From: Acidobacteriota bacterium
GTDB lineage: Bacteria; Acidobacteriota; Terriglobia; Terriglobales; Acidobacteriaceae
Assembly: GCA_021818105.1 (NCBI GenBank)
Contig: JAKAFB010000008.1
Location: 1-64,000 of the forward strand
Direction: 5' to 3'
DNA: 64,000 bases
Shown here: positions 1 through 7,785 of the stretch, in pieces
Position numbering within the stretch: position 1 is the stretch's first letter
How the letters are laid out: each line of letters opens with the position of its first letter
Notes under the pieces: model-generated
Seen by the model: the letters and a program-made list of their open reading frames with translations, nothing else
What the model was told of the DNA's origin: nothing
The model's database searches: none
Made by a program: the position numbers and the translations under genes

Positions 1-128
<128 letters not shown>

Positions 129-195
129 GAGTTGCAGGTGGCCGGGCTCAGGCGGGAAATCTGGTCTGAGCCGCGGACCCTGAAAGGAAATTGAA

Positions 196-345
196 ATGCG
201 CGAAATCGTAACGTTGCAGTGCACTGAGTGCAAGGAGCGCAACTACTCGACGACGAAGAACAAGAAGACGACCACCGGTCGTCTGGAGTTCAAGAAGTTC
301 TGTAATCGCTGCCGCAAGCACCAGCCGCACCGGGAAACGAAGTAG
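196..345 (+). CDS. rpmG: 50S ribosomal protein L33, zinc-binding form
   Basis: This 49-residue basic protein of the large ribosomal subunit has two CxxC pairs (CTEC near residue 9 and CNRC near residue 37), so it is the zinc-binding C+ form rather than the cysteine-free form. The NYSTTKNKK stretch and the end in RETK are family typical. AAAGGAAA lies a few bases upstream of the ATG at 196. It sits 67 bases after tuf and 35 bases before tRNA-Trp, as in many genomes, and is probably cotranscribed with them. The length equals the family norm. Confidence 0.97.
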   Translation: MREIVTLQCTECKERNYSTTKNKKTTTGRLEFKKFCNRCRKHQPHRETK

Positions 346-380
346 GACGCTGGCGGTCAGCAATTGCTGGCCGCCGCTAC

Positions 381-456
381 AGGGGCGTAAGCTCAACGGT
401 TAAACTGTCGGTCTCCAAAACCGAACTTGGGGGTTCGAATCCCTCCGCCCCTGCCA
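381..456 (+). tRNA. trnW: tRNA-Trp (anticodon CCA)
   Basis: The acceptor stem AGGGGCG (381-387) pairs perfectly with CGCCCCT (446-452), followed by discriminator G and an encoded CCA (454-456). The anticodon arm is TCGGT-CTCCAAA-ACCGA, giving anticodon CCA. The T arm has GGGGGTTCGAATCCCTC with the invariant TTCGAAT loop. Location between rpmG and secE is the standard place for tRNA-Trp in bacteria, which supports processing from the tuf/secE transcript. Confidence 0.98.
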
Positions 457-507
457 GATTAAGAAGCAGGTGCCCGGCGCGACGGCCGGGTGCAAAGGAT
501 TAGAAGT

Positions 508-807
508 ATGGCGAGCAAGGCAGCAATCGAAAAAGGCGAACAGCGGTCCGCCAAGCTGCAGGAACCGGGTGCGCTCTCGAATATTTCAGAGGGCGCTGTG
601 GGCATGTGGGGCAACCTCACCCGCTTCCTGAGCGACGTGCGCGCGGAGATGCGCAAGGTGGTGGCGCCGACGCGGAAAGAAGTGCAGAACACCACGGCGG
701 TGGTGATTGTCACGGTGTTTCTCTTCGGCTTTTTCTTTTTCGTGGTGGACTTTATCTTCAACAAGGCCTTGCAAGAGATACTGACCCGTTTGGGCGGCGC
801 GCAGTAA
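508..807 (+). CDS. secE: Preprotein translocase subunit SecE
   Basis: This 99-residue small subunit of the SecYEG channel stabilises SecY in the inner membrane. After a charged, probably cytoplasmic N-terminus of about 60 residues comes the SecE signature LSDVRAEMRKVVAPTRKEV, an amphipathic helix ending in a hinge. A single transmembrane helix follows (VVIVTVFLFGFFFFVVDFIF). I chose ATG 508 because AAGGA (495-499) lies 8 bases upstream; an in-frame GTG at 490 has no comparable site. It is followed by nusG after 27 bases, the conserved pair. Confidence 0.95.
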   Translation: MASKAAIEKGEQRSAKLQEPGALSNISEGAVGMWGNLTRFLSDVRAEMRKVVAPTRKEVQNTTAVVIVTVFLFGFFFFVVDFIFNKALQEILTRLGGAQ

Positions 808-834
808 ATAAGGCCGCCGCGAATCGAGAACAAG

Positions 835-1434
835 ATGGCAGAAGAACTGGAACAATCCGCCGAGCAGCCAACGCCGGAGCAGCCAAAGCCGGAGCGCAAC
901 GAGCGCTTCAAGTGGTACATCCTGCATGCCTACTCAGGCTTTGAGCGCAAGGTGCGCGAGTCTATTGAGAGTCGCGTGGCGGCCTTTGGCCTGCGGGACA
1001 AGGTGGGCCGCATCATGATTCCCACCGAACCCGTGACAGAGATTGTCAACGGCAAGAAGCGCACGGTGGAGCGGGTCTTTCTGCCCGGCTATGTCCTCGT
1101 TGAAATGGACCTCGATAACGACCTGTGGCACGTGTTGAAAGACACGCCCAAGGTCACCGGCTTTCTTGGCACCGGCGACAAGCCCGTTGCCCTTTCGGAG
1201 GAAGAAGTGAGTTCAATCCTCTTCCGCTCCGAAACCGCGAAGGAAAAGCCGCGGCTTAAGATCAAGTTTGAGAAGAACGAGTCCGTTCGTATTACTGACG
1301 GGCCGTTTGCCAACTTCAACGGCGTGGTGGACGAGATAAACGAAGATCGCGAAACACTCAAGGTTATGGTGACCATCTTCGGACGCTCCACTCCGGTCGA
1401 ACTGGAGTTCGGCAAGGTCGAAAAGATTGTGTAG
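835..1434 (+). CDS. nusG: Transcription termination/antitermination factor NusG
   Basis: This 199-residue protein binds RNA polymerase and couples it to Rho or to the ribosome. Residues 1-20 are an acidic tail. The NGN domain runs from about residue 22 (FKWYILHAYSGFERKVRE) through the hallmark FLPGYVLVEMDL to about residue 125. A KOW domain (VRITDGPFANFNGVVDEI) fills the C-terminus, so the domain order and length are normal. It lies between secE and rplK. After it comes a 163-base spacer with an imperfect inverted repeat, so rplK may be partly uncoupled from it. Confidence 0.97.
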   Translation: MAEELEQSAEQPTPEQPKPERNERFKWYILHAYSGFERKVRESIESRVAAFGLRDKVGRIMIPTEPVTEIVNGKKRTVERVFLPGYVLVEMDLDNDLWHVLKDTPKVTGFLGTGDKPVALSEEEVSSILFRSETAKEKPRLKIKFEKNESVRITDGPFANFNGVVDEINEDRETLKVMVTIFGRSTPVELEFGKVEKIV

Positions 1435-1574
1435 TTGCTGCTCTCAGCTACTAGCTTCCAGCTTCTAACTGGATTGCCCACCTAGCGGGTGCCGGTTGTA
1501 AGCGAACGCCAGAGCGGCAGCGCCAAAAATTGCAGGAAGGAAGTATCCAGCTGAAAGCTAGAGGCTAGGAGCAA
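1435..1574. repeat. Imperfect long inverted repeat between nusG and rplK
   Basis: The left arm, 1435-1473, is rich in the CTAGCTTCCAGCTTCTA pattern. The right arm, 1546-1574, reads as its imperfect reverse complement (TCCAGCTGAAAGCTAGAGG), ending in GCAA opposite TTGC. The arms can form a long interrupted RNA stem around a loop of about 70 bases. No run of T follows, so it is not an obvious intrinsic terminator. It could be an RNA-processing or attenuation element, or a genome-wide dispersed repeat; the sequence alone does not decide. Confidence 0.6.
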
Positions 1575-1597
1575 TAGGCTGGTTCCAGAGGAACCCA

Positions 1598-2035
1598 ATG
1601 GCACCTCCGAAGAAAGTATCCGCTTACGTCAAGCTACAGATTGAGGCTGGCAAGGCCACGCCCGCGCCGCCCGTTGGTCCCGCGCTGGGCCAGGCGCAGG
1701 TCAACATTATGGAGTTCTGCAAGCAGTTCAATGCCCGCACGCAGAACAAGGAGATGGCCGGGCTGATCATCCCTGTCGTCATCACCGTTTATGCCGACCG
1801 CAGCTTTACCTTCGTTACCAAGACGCCGCCCGCGGCCATTCTGCTCAAGAAGGCAGCCGGTCTCGCCAAGGGCTCCGGCACGCCGAACAAGGACAAGGTG
1901 GGCAAGGTGACCGAGAAGCAGGTGAGGGAAATCGCCACGCAGAAGATGCCGGACCTGAACGCCGCCTCCGTCGAGGCTGCCATCAAGAGCATCAAGGGCA
2001 CTGCCCGCTCCATGGGCATCGAGGTTGTCGGCTAA
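1598..2035 (+). CDS. rplK: 50S ribosomal protein L11
   Basis: This 145-residue protein of the ribosomal stalk base contacts the GTPase-associated region of 23S rRNA. The N-terminal domain begins with [28 protein letters not shown], the L11 signature, and the rRNA-binding C-terminal domain contains [17 protein letters not shown] and ends in the SMGIEV motif. The site GAGGAA stands about 7 bases before the ATG. Unusually, rplA does not follow directly: a palindromic terminator comes 26 bases after the stop, then genes on the opposite strand. Confidence 0.97.
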   Translation: MAPPKKVSAYVKLQIEAGKATPAPPVGPALGQAQVNIMEFCKQFNARTQNKEMAGLIIPVVITVYADRSFTFVTKTPPAAILLKKAAGLAKGSGTPNKDKVGKVTEKQVREIATQKMPDLNAASVEAAIKSIKGTARSMGIEVVG

Positions 2036-2060
2036 CTTTGGCTCACTAAGCTCACATGGC

Positions 2061-2086
2061 GAAGGCCCTCCCGCGGGAGGGCCTTC
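2061..2086 (+). terminator. Perfect palindrome downstream of rplK
   Basis: The 26 bases form a perfect palindrome (GAAGGCCCTCCCG and its complement). It could fold into a very stable GC hairpin just after the rplK stop, but no clear T tract follows (GTGCGTTC). It is best read as a transcript end for the nusG-rplK unit, either intrinsic or acting as a 3' stabilising hairpin. Confidence 0.65.
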
Positions 2087-2129
2087 GTGCGTTCAGGCGA
2101 TGATTTGTGCCCCGCCTTTGGCAAAAACA

Positions 2130-2240
2130 TTACTTCTGCGGGGCTGGCGTGAACAGTTCGCGCCTGTGGCTCGGCTCGGGTTTGGGCTTCGGCTTCGGCG
2201 CTTTCTTGGCCTCTTTGCGGCCTTTGTCCTTGTTTCCCAT
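2130..2240 (-). CDS. 36-residue Lys/Pro-rich small protein
   Basis: The translation starts MGNKDKGRKEAKKAPKPKPK and ends with a short HRRELFTPAPQK tail. It is strongly basic and Pro-rich, with no membrane segment or signal. Very short proteins beginning MGNKDKG and followed by KEKKKPK-like runs are, from memory, common unannotated products in several bacterial phyla; their role is unknown. The gene lies downstream of the M14 peptidase on the same strand. No Shine-Dalgarno site is visible. Instead a perfect inverted repeat (2241-2272) abuts the start codon, which is odd. A chance open frame cannot be excluded. Confidence 0.55.
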   Translation of the reverse strand: MGNKDKGRKEAKKAPKPKPKPEPSHRRELFTPAPQK

Positions 2241-2272
2241 GCGTGACAGCATGCCACAAAACGCTGTCACGC
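2241..2272 (-). promoter_or_regulatory. 10-bp perfect inverted repeat abutting the small gene
   Basis: GCGTGACAGC (2241-2250) and GCTGTCACGC (2263-2272) are exact reverse complements separated by 12 bases. The element ends directly before the start codon of the 36-residue protein and follows the end of the M14 peptidase gene. There is no T tract, so an operator or a translation-controlling hairpin is more likely than an intrinsic terminator. Confidence 0.6.
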
Positions 2273-2306
2273 GAAAGGGATGAAGGACCGAAGTCCCGCA
2301 ACGTGC

Positions 2307-5282
2307 CTACTTCTTCTCCGCCGGAGCGGGTGGGTTCGCCAGGTGGTCGTGCTGTAGGATCGCGTTGAAGACCAGCGCGTAATTGCCCACGGTTTCACCG
2401 CGATACACCGGGTTATTGCCGAACAGGAGCACGCTGCCCTTGCCCAGGTGCGCGTTTACCACCACGGCGTGTTCCGCAATGCCCTTGCCTTTGTCGAGCA
2501 GGCCGTCCAGCAGCAGGCTCTTGTCGTCGTCCAGGCGCAGAACCACATCCGGCCGCAGCTCCGCCGGGATCAGCAGCAGGTTATTCCGCATCTCATCCTC
2601 ATTCAGCGGCTTGGCCTGCCACGGCTTTGGCTTGGGCAGCGGCAAGGGATCGGTAATCTTACGCCCCTGCGGCACGTCGCTGTCCTCCACAGTGCCGCGC
2701 CCGGTGGGGCGTTCGGCATAGGGGTCCATCAGCGTGCGGAAGCGCGTGCTGCCGACCGTGTTGCTTACGTTAAACACCATGCCATTCGCGCTGATCACGG
2801 GAACATTCGCCCCAAAGCCAAATGCAACCGGACTTTGGCTGTCCACAAAGACTGCATTCAGCACCGAGCCAGTTACCCGCGCGCCGTCTTTGGGAGCCAC
2901 GGTCACCCCCGGCGCCAGCCCCGTCTCAATCGCGAACTGCGCTGTGTCCTCGCAGGTAATCAGCAGGCCGCCCTGTTCGACAAACTGCCTTAGGTGCTCG
3001 AGGCCGTCGTAGCCCAGGCCGGGGCGAATGTCTGCCGTGCTGTCAATGCGGCCCAGGTTCGGCGTGAGTGCTGTCTTCTGCCAAGGCATGGGATTGTTCC
3101 ACCGCGGAATTCCCTCCAGAATCTGCAAGGTGCTCGCGCGTGCCACCGGAGCAAAGATGATCACGTCGTACTTGGCGCGCAGGTTGTCTCCCTTGGCGGC
3201 GGTCTGCGTGCTGATGTAGTCGAACGGCACGCCCTCGGCATCGAGCGCATAGCGCCACCAGCCCTCGGTCTGTGTCGAAAGCCAGGTGTGCATCACGGCA
3301 ACGCGCGGCGCGCTCACCGCATGCGCTGGCGTCAACGGAGCAACGCCCAACCGCACGCCGTCGAGCGACAGGTCGTGCAGCGCCTTGGCTAACGCGTCCG
3401 CTTGCGCATCGCGAATCAGCAGCGAGCCGGCAGGGAAGTGCCGTTCGCCAGCGTCAAAAGGCTTCTCGACAGACTCGATGCGCGCCCCCTTGAGCTTGTA
3501 GACAAGTGACAGCAGCGATGCCTGTCCGGTGTTGGCCACGGCGACAATTGAACCCTCGCCCAGCAGCTTGCCCGCCAGCGTCTGCGGATCGGTCAGCATG
3601 GTCATGGGCGCCTTCAGAATCGATGTGTCCAGCACGCGTACCGTCTTCACGTTGAAGAGGTGCGGGAACGACCAGCCTGTATCGTCGTAGGGATGTTTCT
3701 GCGGATCGTCCGGCGCCCAGAACTGCCGGTCCAGCAGAGCATCGGCAATGCGCGAGTAGGGCTGGTCCATGCGCACCACAATGCTGCCAGCCGCAAAGGT
3801 CTGCTGCTTCGGCTTGTCGTCGCGTTTCTCGCCCGGCACGCTGCACGTCGCGGCCTGTGAGAGCTGCTGCACCTCCACGTGCTGGCGCTGGAGCACCTTC
3901 AGCAGTTCCACTGTACGGTTGGTCTGTGCAGCATCGGGAGGAATCACGTAAGCCGCGGGTCCAGCCTGCGTGGGCTTCTCCACCGAGCGCTTGCTCTTGA
4001 TGTAGTAATTCTCAAGAAAATGCTGCGTGTGCCGCGAGAAGTAGGAGAGCGTTGACAGCAGCGCCGTCTGCTCATAGTTGTTGTTGTCGCGCTGCGACCA
4101 TGTCACCACGGGCAGCGGTGGATTCTGCCGGTACCATGTCCGCGAATAATCCTCGGGATCAAGGATGCGCTTCTCCGTATCCGCGCCCCCGTTGCCAAAG
4201 GTCTCGTAGAGCCGGCTGATTCCGTTATGCAGCGCCGCCAGGAACATGAGGTAGCCGGGGCTCCACGTGTCAAAGTCGCCGTGGGTAAAGACGCCCGGCA
4301 TGCCGAAGCTCTGCATCTGCGCCACATTGTTCCAGCCGAGTTCGGCCCACTCGTCGGCCAGCGCCGGGTCCACCCATGCGTTGTAAGGACCGTCGCCCAC
4401 GGTGTTGTCGTAGAGAAAAGGGACGGACTCGTGCAGGTCGTGCAGCACCTGAGCGTGCCACGAGACATAGGTGTTCAGCACATTGCGCGTCAGGTCCAGC
4501 GTCATGCCCATGGCGTCGCGGTTGTTGTCATGCCTAACGTAGTGTCCCCAGTAGATCAGCGACGGCCACTTTTCGCCGGGGTGCGCCTTGTGCCACTTGT
4601 AAAGGTCCACCATGCGGTCGCGGCCGTCCACCTCCACCACCGGCGTGATGAGCACAATCATGTGCGAGCGGATGTACTTGATGTAGGGGGCATCGTCCAC
4701 CGCCAGCCGGTAGGCCAGCTCCATCAGCGCCGTGGGCGCGCCCGTCTCCGGCGAGTGGATGGTGCCCGTGATGTAGTAGACCGGCCAGCTCTTCTCAATC
4801 AGCGCCTTGGCCTTCGCGTCGTCCAGGCCGATGGTGCGCGGATCGGCCAGTTGGGCCAGCCGTGCGTCATTTTCCTTGGCGGCGTTCAGCAGTTCGGGGT
4901 CGGCAATGGCCGCGGCAATCATCTCGCGGCCCTCCTCCGTGTGGCCGATGGTGAAGACCTTCACCCGCGGACTTGCGGCCTGCAGCATGCGGAAGTACTT
5001 GTACACGTCTTCGGCATAGGGCAGCATATCCGGCGCGCCAGACACGTCGCCCAGCACCTTCTCCGGAGTGGGTACGGTCTTCGACGCAGGCAGGTAGTCC
5101 ACCAGCGGCGAGAGGAACTGCTTTTCCGTGGTGTACTTCAGAATGTGATCCGTGTACTGCTGGTCAATGGCCTGCCCGGGATCGCGGGCATACTGTGCGT
5201 CGAGCGTCTGGGATTGCAGCGGCAAACTGGCAAGGCTCAAGGCGACGGAAGAAAGAAGCAAGGCAGGAGTGGAGCGTCTCAT
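2307..5282 (-). CDS. Secreted M14-family zinc carboxypeptidase
   Basis: This large peptidase has 991 residues. It starts with a signal peptide (MRRSTPALLLSSVALSLASLPLQSQ) and is exported. The M14 domain follows. HSPE at residues 176-179 is the HxxE zinc motif, NNRD near 253-256 matches the substrate-binding Asn-Arg element, and DLHES (His284) is the probable third ligand. After about residue 450 comes a long region with glutamine-amidotransferase-like character (GLEHLRQFVEQGGLLITCED) typical of large M14 proteins. I chose the ATG at 5282 because AAGAGGAC precedes it and a signal peptide begins there; a longer frame to 5438 adds non-signal sequence. It lies inside the rplK-rplA gap. Specificity is unknown. 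Confidence 0.88.
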   Translation of the reverse strand: MRRSTPALLLSSVALSLASLPLQSQTLDAQYARDPGQAIDQQYTDHILKYTTEKQFLSPLVDYLPASKTVPTPEKVLGDVSGAPDMLPYAEDVYKYFRMLQAASPRVKVFTIGHTEEGREMIAAAIADPELLNAAKENDARLAQLADPRTIGLDDAKAKALIEKSWPVYYITGTIHSPETGAPTALMELAYRLAVDDAPYIKYIRSHMIVLITPVVEVDGRDRMVDLYKWHKAHPGEKWPSLIYWGHYVRHDNNRDAMGMTLDLTRNVLNTYVSWHAQVLHDLHESVPFLYDNTVGDGPYNAWVDPALADEWAELGWNNVAQMQSFGMPGVFTHGDFDTWSPGYLMFLAALHNGISRLYETFGNGGADTEKRILDPEDYSRTWYRQNPPLPVVTWSQRDNNNYEQTALLSTLSYFSRHTQHFLENYYIKSKRSVEKPTQAGPAAYVIPPDAAQTNRTVELLKVLQRQHVEVQQLSQAATCSVPGEKRDDKPKQQTFAAGSIVVRMDQPYSRIADALLDRQFWAPDDPQKHPYDDTGWSFPHLFNVKTVRVLDTSILKAPMTMLTDPQTLAGKLLGEGSIVAVANTGQASLLSLVYKLKGARIESVEKPFDAGERHFPAGSLLIRDAQADALAKALHDLSLDGVRLGVAPLTPAHAVSAPRVAVMHTWLSTQTEGWWRYALDAEGVPFDYISTQTAAKGDNLRAKYDVIIFAPVARASTLQILEGIPRWNNPMPWQKTALTPNLGRIDSTADIRPGLGYDGLEHLRQFVEQGGLLITCEDTAQFAIETGLAPGVTVAPKDGARVTGSVLNAVFVDSQSPVAFGFGANVPVISANGMVFNVSNTVGSTRFRTLMDPYAERPTGRGTVEDSDVPQGRKITDPLPLPKPKPWQAKPLNEDEMRNNLLLIPAELRPDVVLRLDDDKSLLLDGLLDKGKGIAEHAVVVNAHLGKGSVLLFGNNPVYRGETVGNYALVFNAILQHDHLANPPAPAEKK

Positions 5283-5600
5283 AGTCCTCTTTTCCTGTGA
5301 GGGCACCCTGGTCGCGAGGCGCACGAATGGTTTCATTAAGCCATCGCGGAAGCGCGATTGTCGTTCGACACGCGCGGAAGGCCGCACGCCAGGTGCTCGG
5401 TTGTCCAGCGGATTGCACCAATACCTGAGCAGAACCACAGAATCGCGGAAACAAGGTCAGGCGAAAGCCGGTATCAACAAACTACACAGCCCGCCGCGGA
5501 GTCTTCAAGTAGAGAAAAATTCGCGCCGTCGAGGAGACACAAAAACAGGCGCGCCCCGCTCTACATGCGAGGCGCGCCCTGAGGATTTTTTCCAGGTTGC
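5283..5600. other. Intergenic region between M14 peptidase and VWFA genes
   Basis: These 318 bases have no supported gene. They contain the presumed promoter and Shine-Dalgarno site of the M14 peptidase next to 5282 and the terminator of the upstream VWFA gene (5541-5580). I found no convincing -35/-10 pair. Confidence 0.6.
5541..5580 (-). terminator. Intrinsic terminator of the VWFA gene
   Basis: On the minus strand two copies of GGCGCGCC (5571-5578 and 5548-5555) pair across a 15-base loop. The hairpin is followed by TGTTTTTG (complement of the A run at 5541-5545). It lies 21 bases after the VWFA stop codon. Confidence 0.75.
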
Positions 5601-6548
5601 CTATTGGGCAGCCTTGTTGATGACCAGCACCTGTTGCGGCGCGTAGGCCTTGGCCGCCGGGCCGCCTACCTTCAGCTCCATGTTCAGCACTGCGGGGCGT
5701 CCCTTCAGCATGGTGGAAAACGTGGCTCGATACTGATGCTGCAGACGCATCACAAGATCATCAAAGTAGGGTTTGAAGCTGACCGGGTTGCCCATCCCGG
5801 TCCAGTAGCTATAGCCACCCGTGGATTGCGTCAGTTGCGACAGCAGATTCTGTCCGGAGTTGGTTTCATAGTAGGTGTTATCAAGAAATCCCTGGTTTCT
5901 CCAGTAGATGGAGAAGACAACCAGGCCGGACCGGGCCGCGTCCGTCATGGCCGCCAGCACGTAAGGATCCTGTGGGTCATAGCGAAGGTTGTAGATGTCC
6001 ACGCCGTCGGTGATCATCACCACCTCGCGCCGGGCCATGGGATCGTCGGACGGCCAGTGATGCGCAAGGTCTGACAGGCAGAAGTACGGGCCTCCGCTCG
6101 AACCGGGCAGTCCGCCAGGCATGTGCAGCGCCTTCGCGGCCTGCGCGTGATCTGTGGAGAGCGGCCCCGTCAGTTCTGCGCGACCGTTATCCATGTAGCC
6201 CAGCGCCACCTTTACATTTGCCGGTAGCCCCTGGATGAAGTTCGAAATGTCATTGAGCTGCTGGCCCAGGCTCGATCGGGAGGAGCTGTCAATCAGGACG
6301 ACGAGTTCCACTTCATCCGTGGGCCGGTTCAAGCGCACCCAACTTGTTACCGTGGACTCCTTGCCGTTGACCTTCAGCCGCAGGTCCTGCAGGGTGATAT
6401 TCGGCGGAGCCTCCGATTTTTTCTTGGGCAAAACCGTTACGATGAATCGCCCCTGACCATTTTCAGCGGCTTCTGATTGCGGAAAGGCCGGCGCCGCCAG
6501 CAGCACCAGCCCAAGGGCCATGCCAATGGCCATCTTCAGCGTTCTCAT
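5601..6548 (-). CDS. Secreted VWFA-domain protein (acidobacterial type)
   Basis: This 315-residue protein has a signal peptide (LKMAIGMALGLVLLAAPAFPQ). A short beta-rich segment (ITLQDLRLKVNGKESTVTSW) leads into a von Willebrand A domain from about residue 80. The metal-adhesion motif reads LIDSSSRSS (DxSxS), with a later VVMITDGVD strand as in VWFA folds. The architecture fits the family known as 'VWFA-related Acidobacterial domain', whose function is unknown but is assumed to be extracellular adhesion or protein contacts. Site GGGAG lies 8 bases before the start. It has its own terminator, so it is probably monocistronic inside the rplK-rplA insert. Confidence 0.85.
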   Translation of the reverse strand: MRTLKMAIGMALGLVLLAAPAFPQSEAAENGQGRFIVTVLPKKKSEAPPNITLQDLRLKVNGKESTVTSWVRLNRPTDEVELVVLIDSSSRSSLGQQLNDISNFIQGLPANVKVALGYMDNGRAELTGPLSTDHAQAAKALHMPGGLPGSSGGPYFCLSDLAHHWPSDDPMARREVVMITDGVDIYNLRYDPQDPYVLAAMTDAARSGLVVFSIYWRNQGFLDNTYYETNSGQNLLSQLTQSTGGYSYWTGMGNPVSFKPYFDDLVMRLQHQYRATFSTMLKGRPAVLNMELKVGGPAAKAYAPQQVLVINKAAQ

Positions 6549-6968
6549 ATCTATTGCTCCCTTGTCGAGGCGTCCATGCCTCCGGTGGTCTCACCGCCAA
6601 AGCTTTCCCTTTGCGGCTCTCAAGAAATCAACACCAAGAATGAACACCAATCTGAACGGTTAGATGCGATACCACTGAAAATCGTTTAAATTCTGTCCCA
6701 AGACTTTCTGCTCCATCAAATCCGCCGCGCCGGTGGACATCTCTTGCCAGCACGCAGCATGCGCTAACACCAGCATCTTGCATTCGGATTGCCATTTCAG
6801 TATGATTCACAGATGTGTCCGAGGTTCACTTCGGACCGTCATCAACACCACGGCTTTTGGACCCGTTCGAAGCCAGCCCAGTCAAGGCAGCGCATCTGTT
6901 GCCCTGTGGCCGGCAGCCGGGTTACCTGCAAAGCGGGGCTGGCAAAAGCGGTGGGAGACGAGGGACAA
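6549..6968. other. Divergent regulatory region, VWFA gene / rplA
   Basis: No gene is supported in these 420 bases. They contain an 8-base direct repeat AACACCAA at 6630-6637 and 6643-6650, on the VWFA side. A good sigma-70-like promoter for rplA lies at 6778-6806, and a leader of about 155 bases precedes the rplA ATG. An in-frame upstream extension of rplA from 6789 is judged fortuitous because L1 proteins start at MARKA. Confidence 0.6.
6778..6806 (+). promoter_or_regulatory. Predicted sigma-70-type promoter for rplA
   Basis: TTGCAT (6778-6783), a 17-base spacer and TATGAT (6801-6806) match the housekeeping consensus at 4 of 6 and 5 of 6 positions. It is placed to transcribe rplA-rplJ-rplL and possibly rpoBC, as expected if these genes are cut off from rplK. 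Confidence 0.65.
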
Positions 6969-7679
6969 ATGGCAAGAAAAGCCAGCAAGAACATTGTGAA
7001 GGCGCGCGCGGCTGTCACCAAGCCGGCGTATGCGCTGCCTGAAGCTGTTGAACTGCTCAAGCAGGTCAAGTATGCCAAGTTTGACGAGACCGTGGATTTG
7101 ACCATGCGTCTCGGCGTGGATACCCGCCATGCCGACCAGATGGTGCGCGGCACGGTGGTTCTGCCCCACGGACTGGGTAAAACCAAGACCGTGGCTGTGA
7201 TTGCCACCGGCGACCGCCAGAAGGAGGCCCAGGATGCTGGTGCCGACTTTGTGGGTGGCGAGGAGATGGTCGAGAAGATCCAGAAGGAAAACTGGACTGC
7301 GTTTGATGCCCTGATTGCCACACCGGACATGATGAAGGTGGTGGGTCGCTTGGGCAAGGTGCTTGGCCCCAAGGGTCTGATGCCCAATCCCAAGACCGGC
7401 ACCGTTACGCTGGATGTGGCGTCTGCAGTGAAGGAGATCAAGGCCGGCAAAGTGGAGTTCCGCGCCGACAAGACCAGCCTGGTGCATGTGCCCGTAGGCA
7501 AGCTGAGCTTTCCACCGGAGAAGCTGGTGGAGAATGCCACAACCGTGATCACTTCCATCGTCCGCGCGAAGCCTTCCGCGGCCAAGGGCAAGTACATCAA
7601 GAGCGTTACGCTCAGTTCGACCATGGGCCCCGGCGTCCCGCTGGATGCGGCCATTGCAGAGGCGGCCGGCAAGCAATAG
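6969..7679 (+). CDS. rplA: 50S ribosomal protein L1
   Basis: This 236-residue protein forms the mobile L1 stalk of the large subunit that guides deacylated tRNA from the E site. In E. coli it also represses its own operon. Family motifs are clear: the [14 protein letters not shown] segment near the N-terminus, [18 protein letters not shown] in the middle domain, and [18 protein letters not shown] at the end. I chose ATG 6969 because GAGGGA precedes it and MARKASKN matches the family start. Normally it directly follows rplK; here 4.9 kb separates them. rplJ follows after 106 bases. Confidence 0.97.
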   Translation: MARKASKNIVKARAAVTKPAYALPEAVELLKQVKYAKFDETVDLTMRLGVDTRHADQMVRGTVVLPHGLGKTKTVAVIATGDRQKEAQDAGADFVGGEEMVEKIQKENWTAFDALIATPDMMKVVGRLGKVLGPKGLMPNPKTGTVTLDVASAVKEIKAGKVEFRADKTSLVHVPVGKLSFPPEKLVENATTVITSIVRAKPSAAKGKYIKSVTLSSTMGPGVPLDAAIAEAAGKQ

Positions 7680-7785
7680 GGCGTTTGGCGAGCCGGTACG
7701 GAGTTCGGCTTTGCCCGGGTTCAAGACATTAGAAATTCGATTCGACGGCGCCGCGTGAGGCGCGACCCGCTGAGGGAGCAGGAAG

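Noticed and set aside
4227..5300. 357-codon plus-strand frame across the M14 gene
   Set aside because: Overlaps the well-supported peptidase; basic low-complexity translation without motifs.
6789..6968. In-frame upstream extension of rplA (60 extra residues)
   Set aside because: L1 proteins start near MARKA, the ribosome site lies before 6969, and the extension overlaps the predicted promoter.
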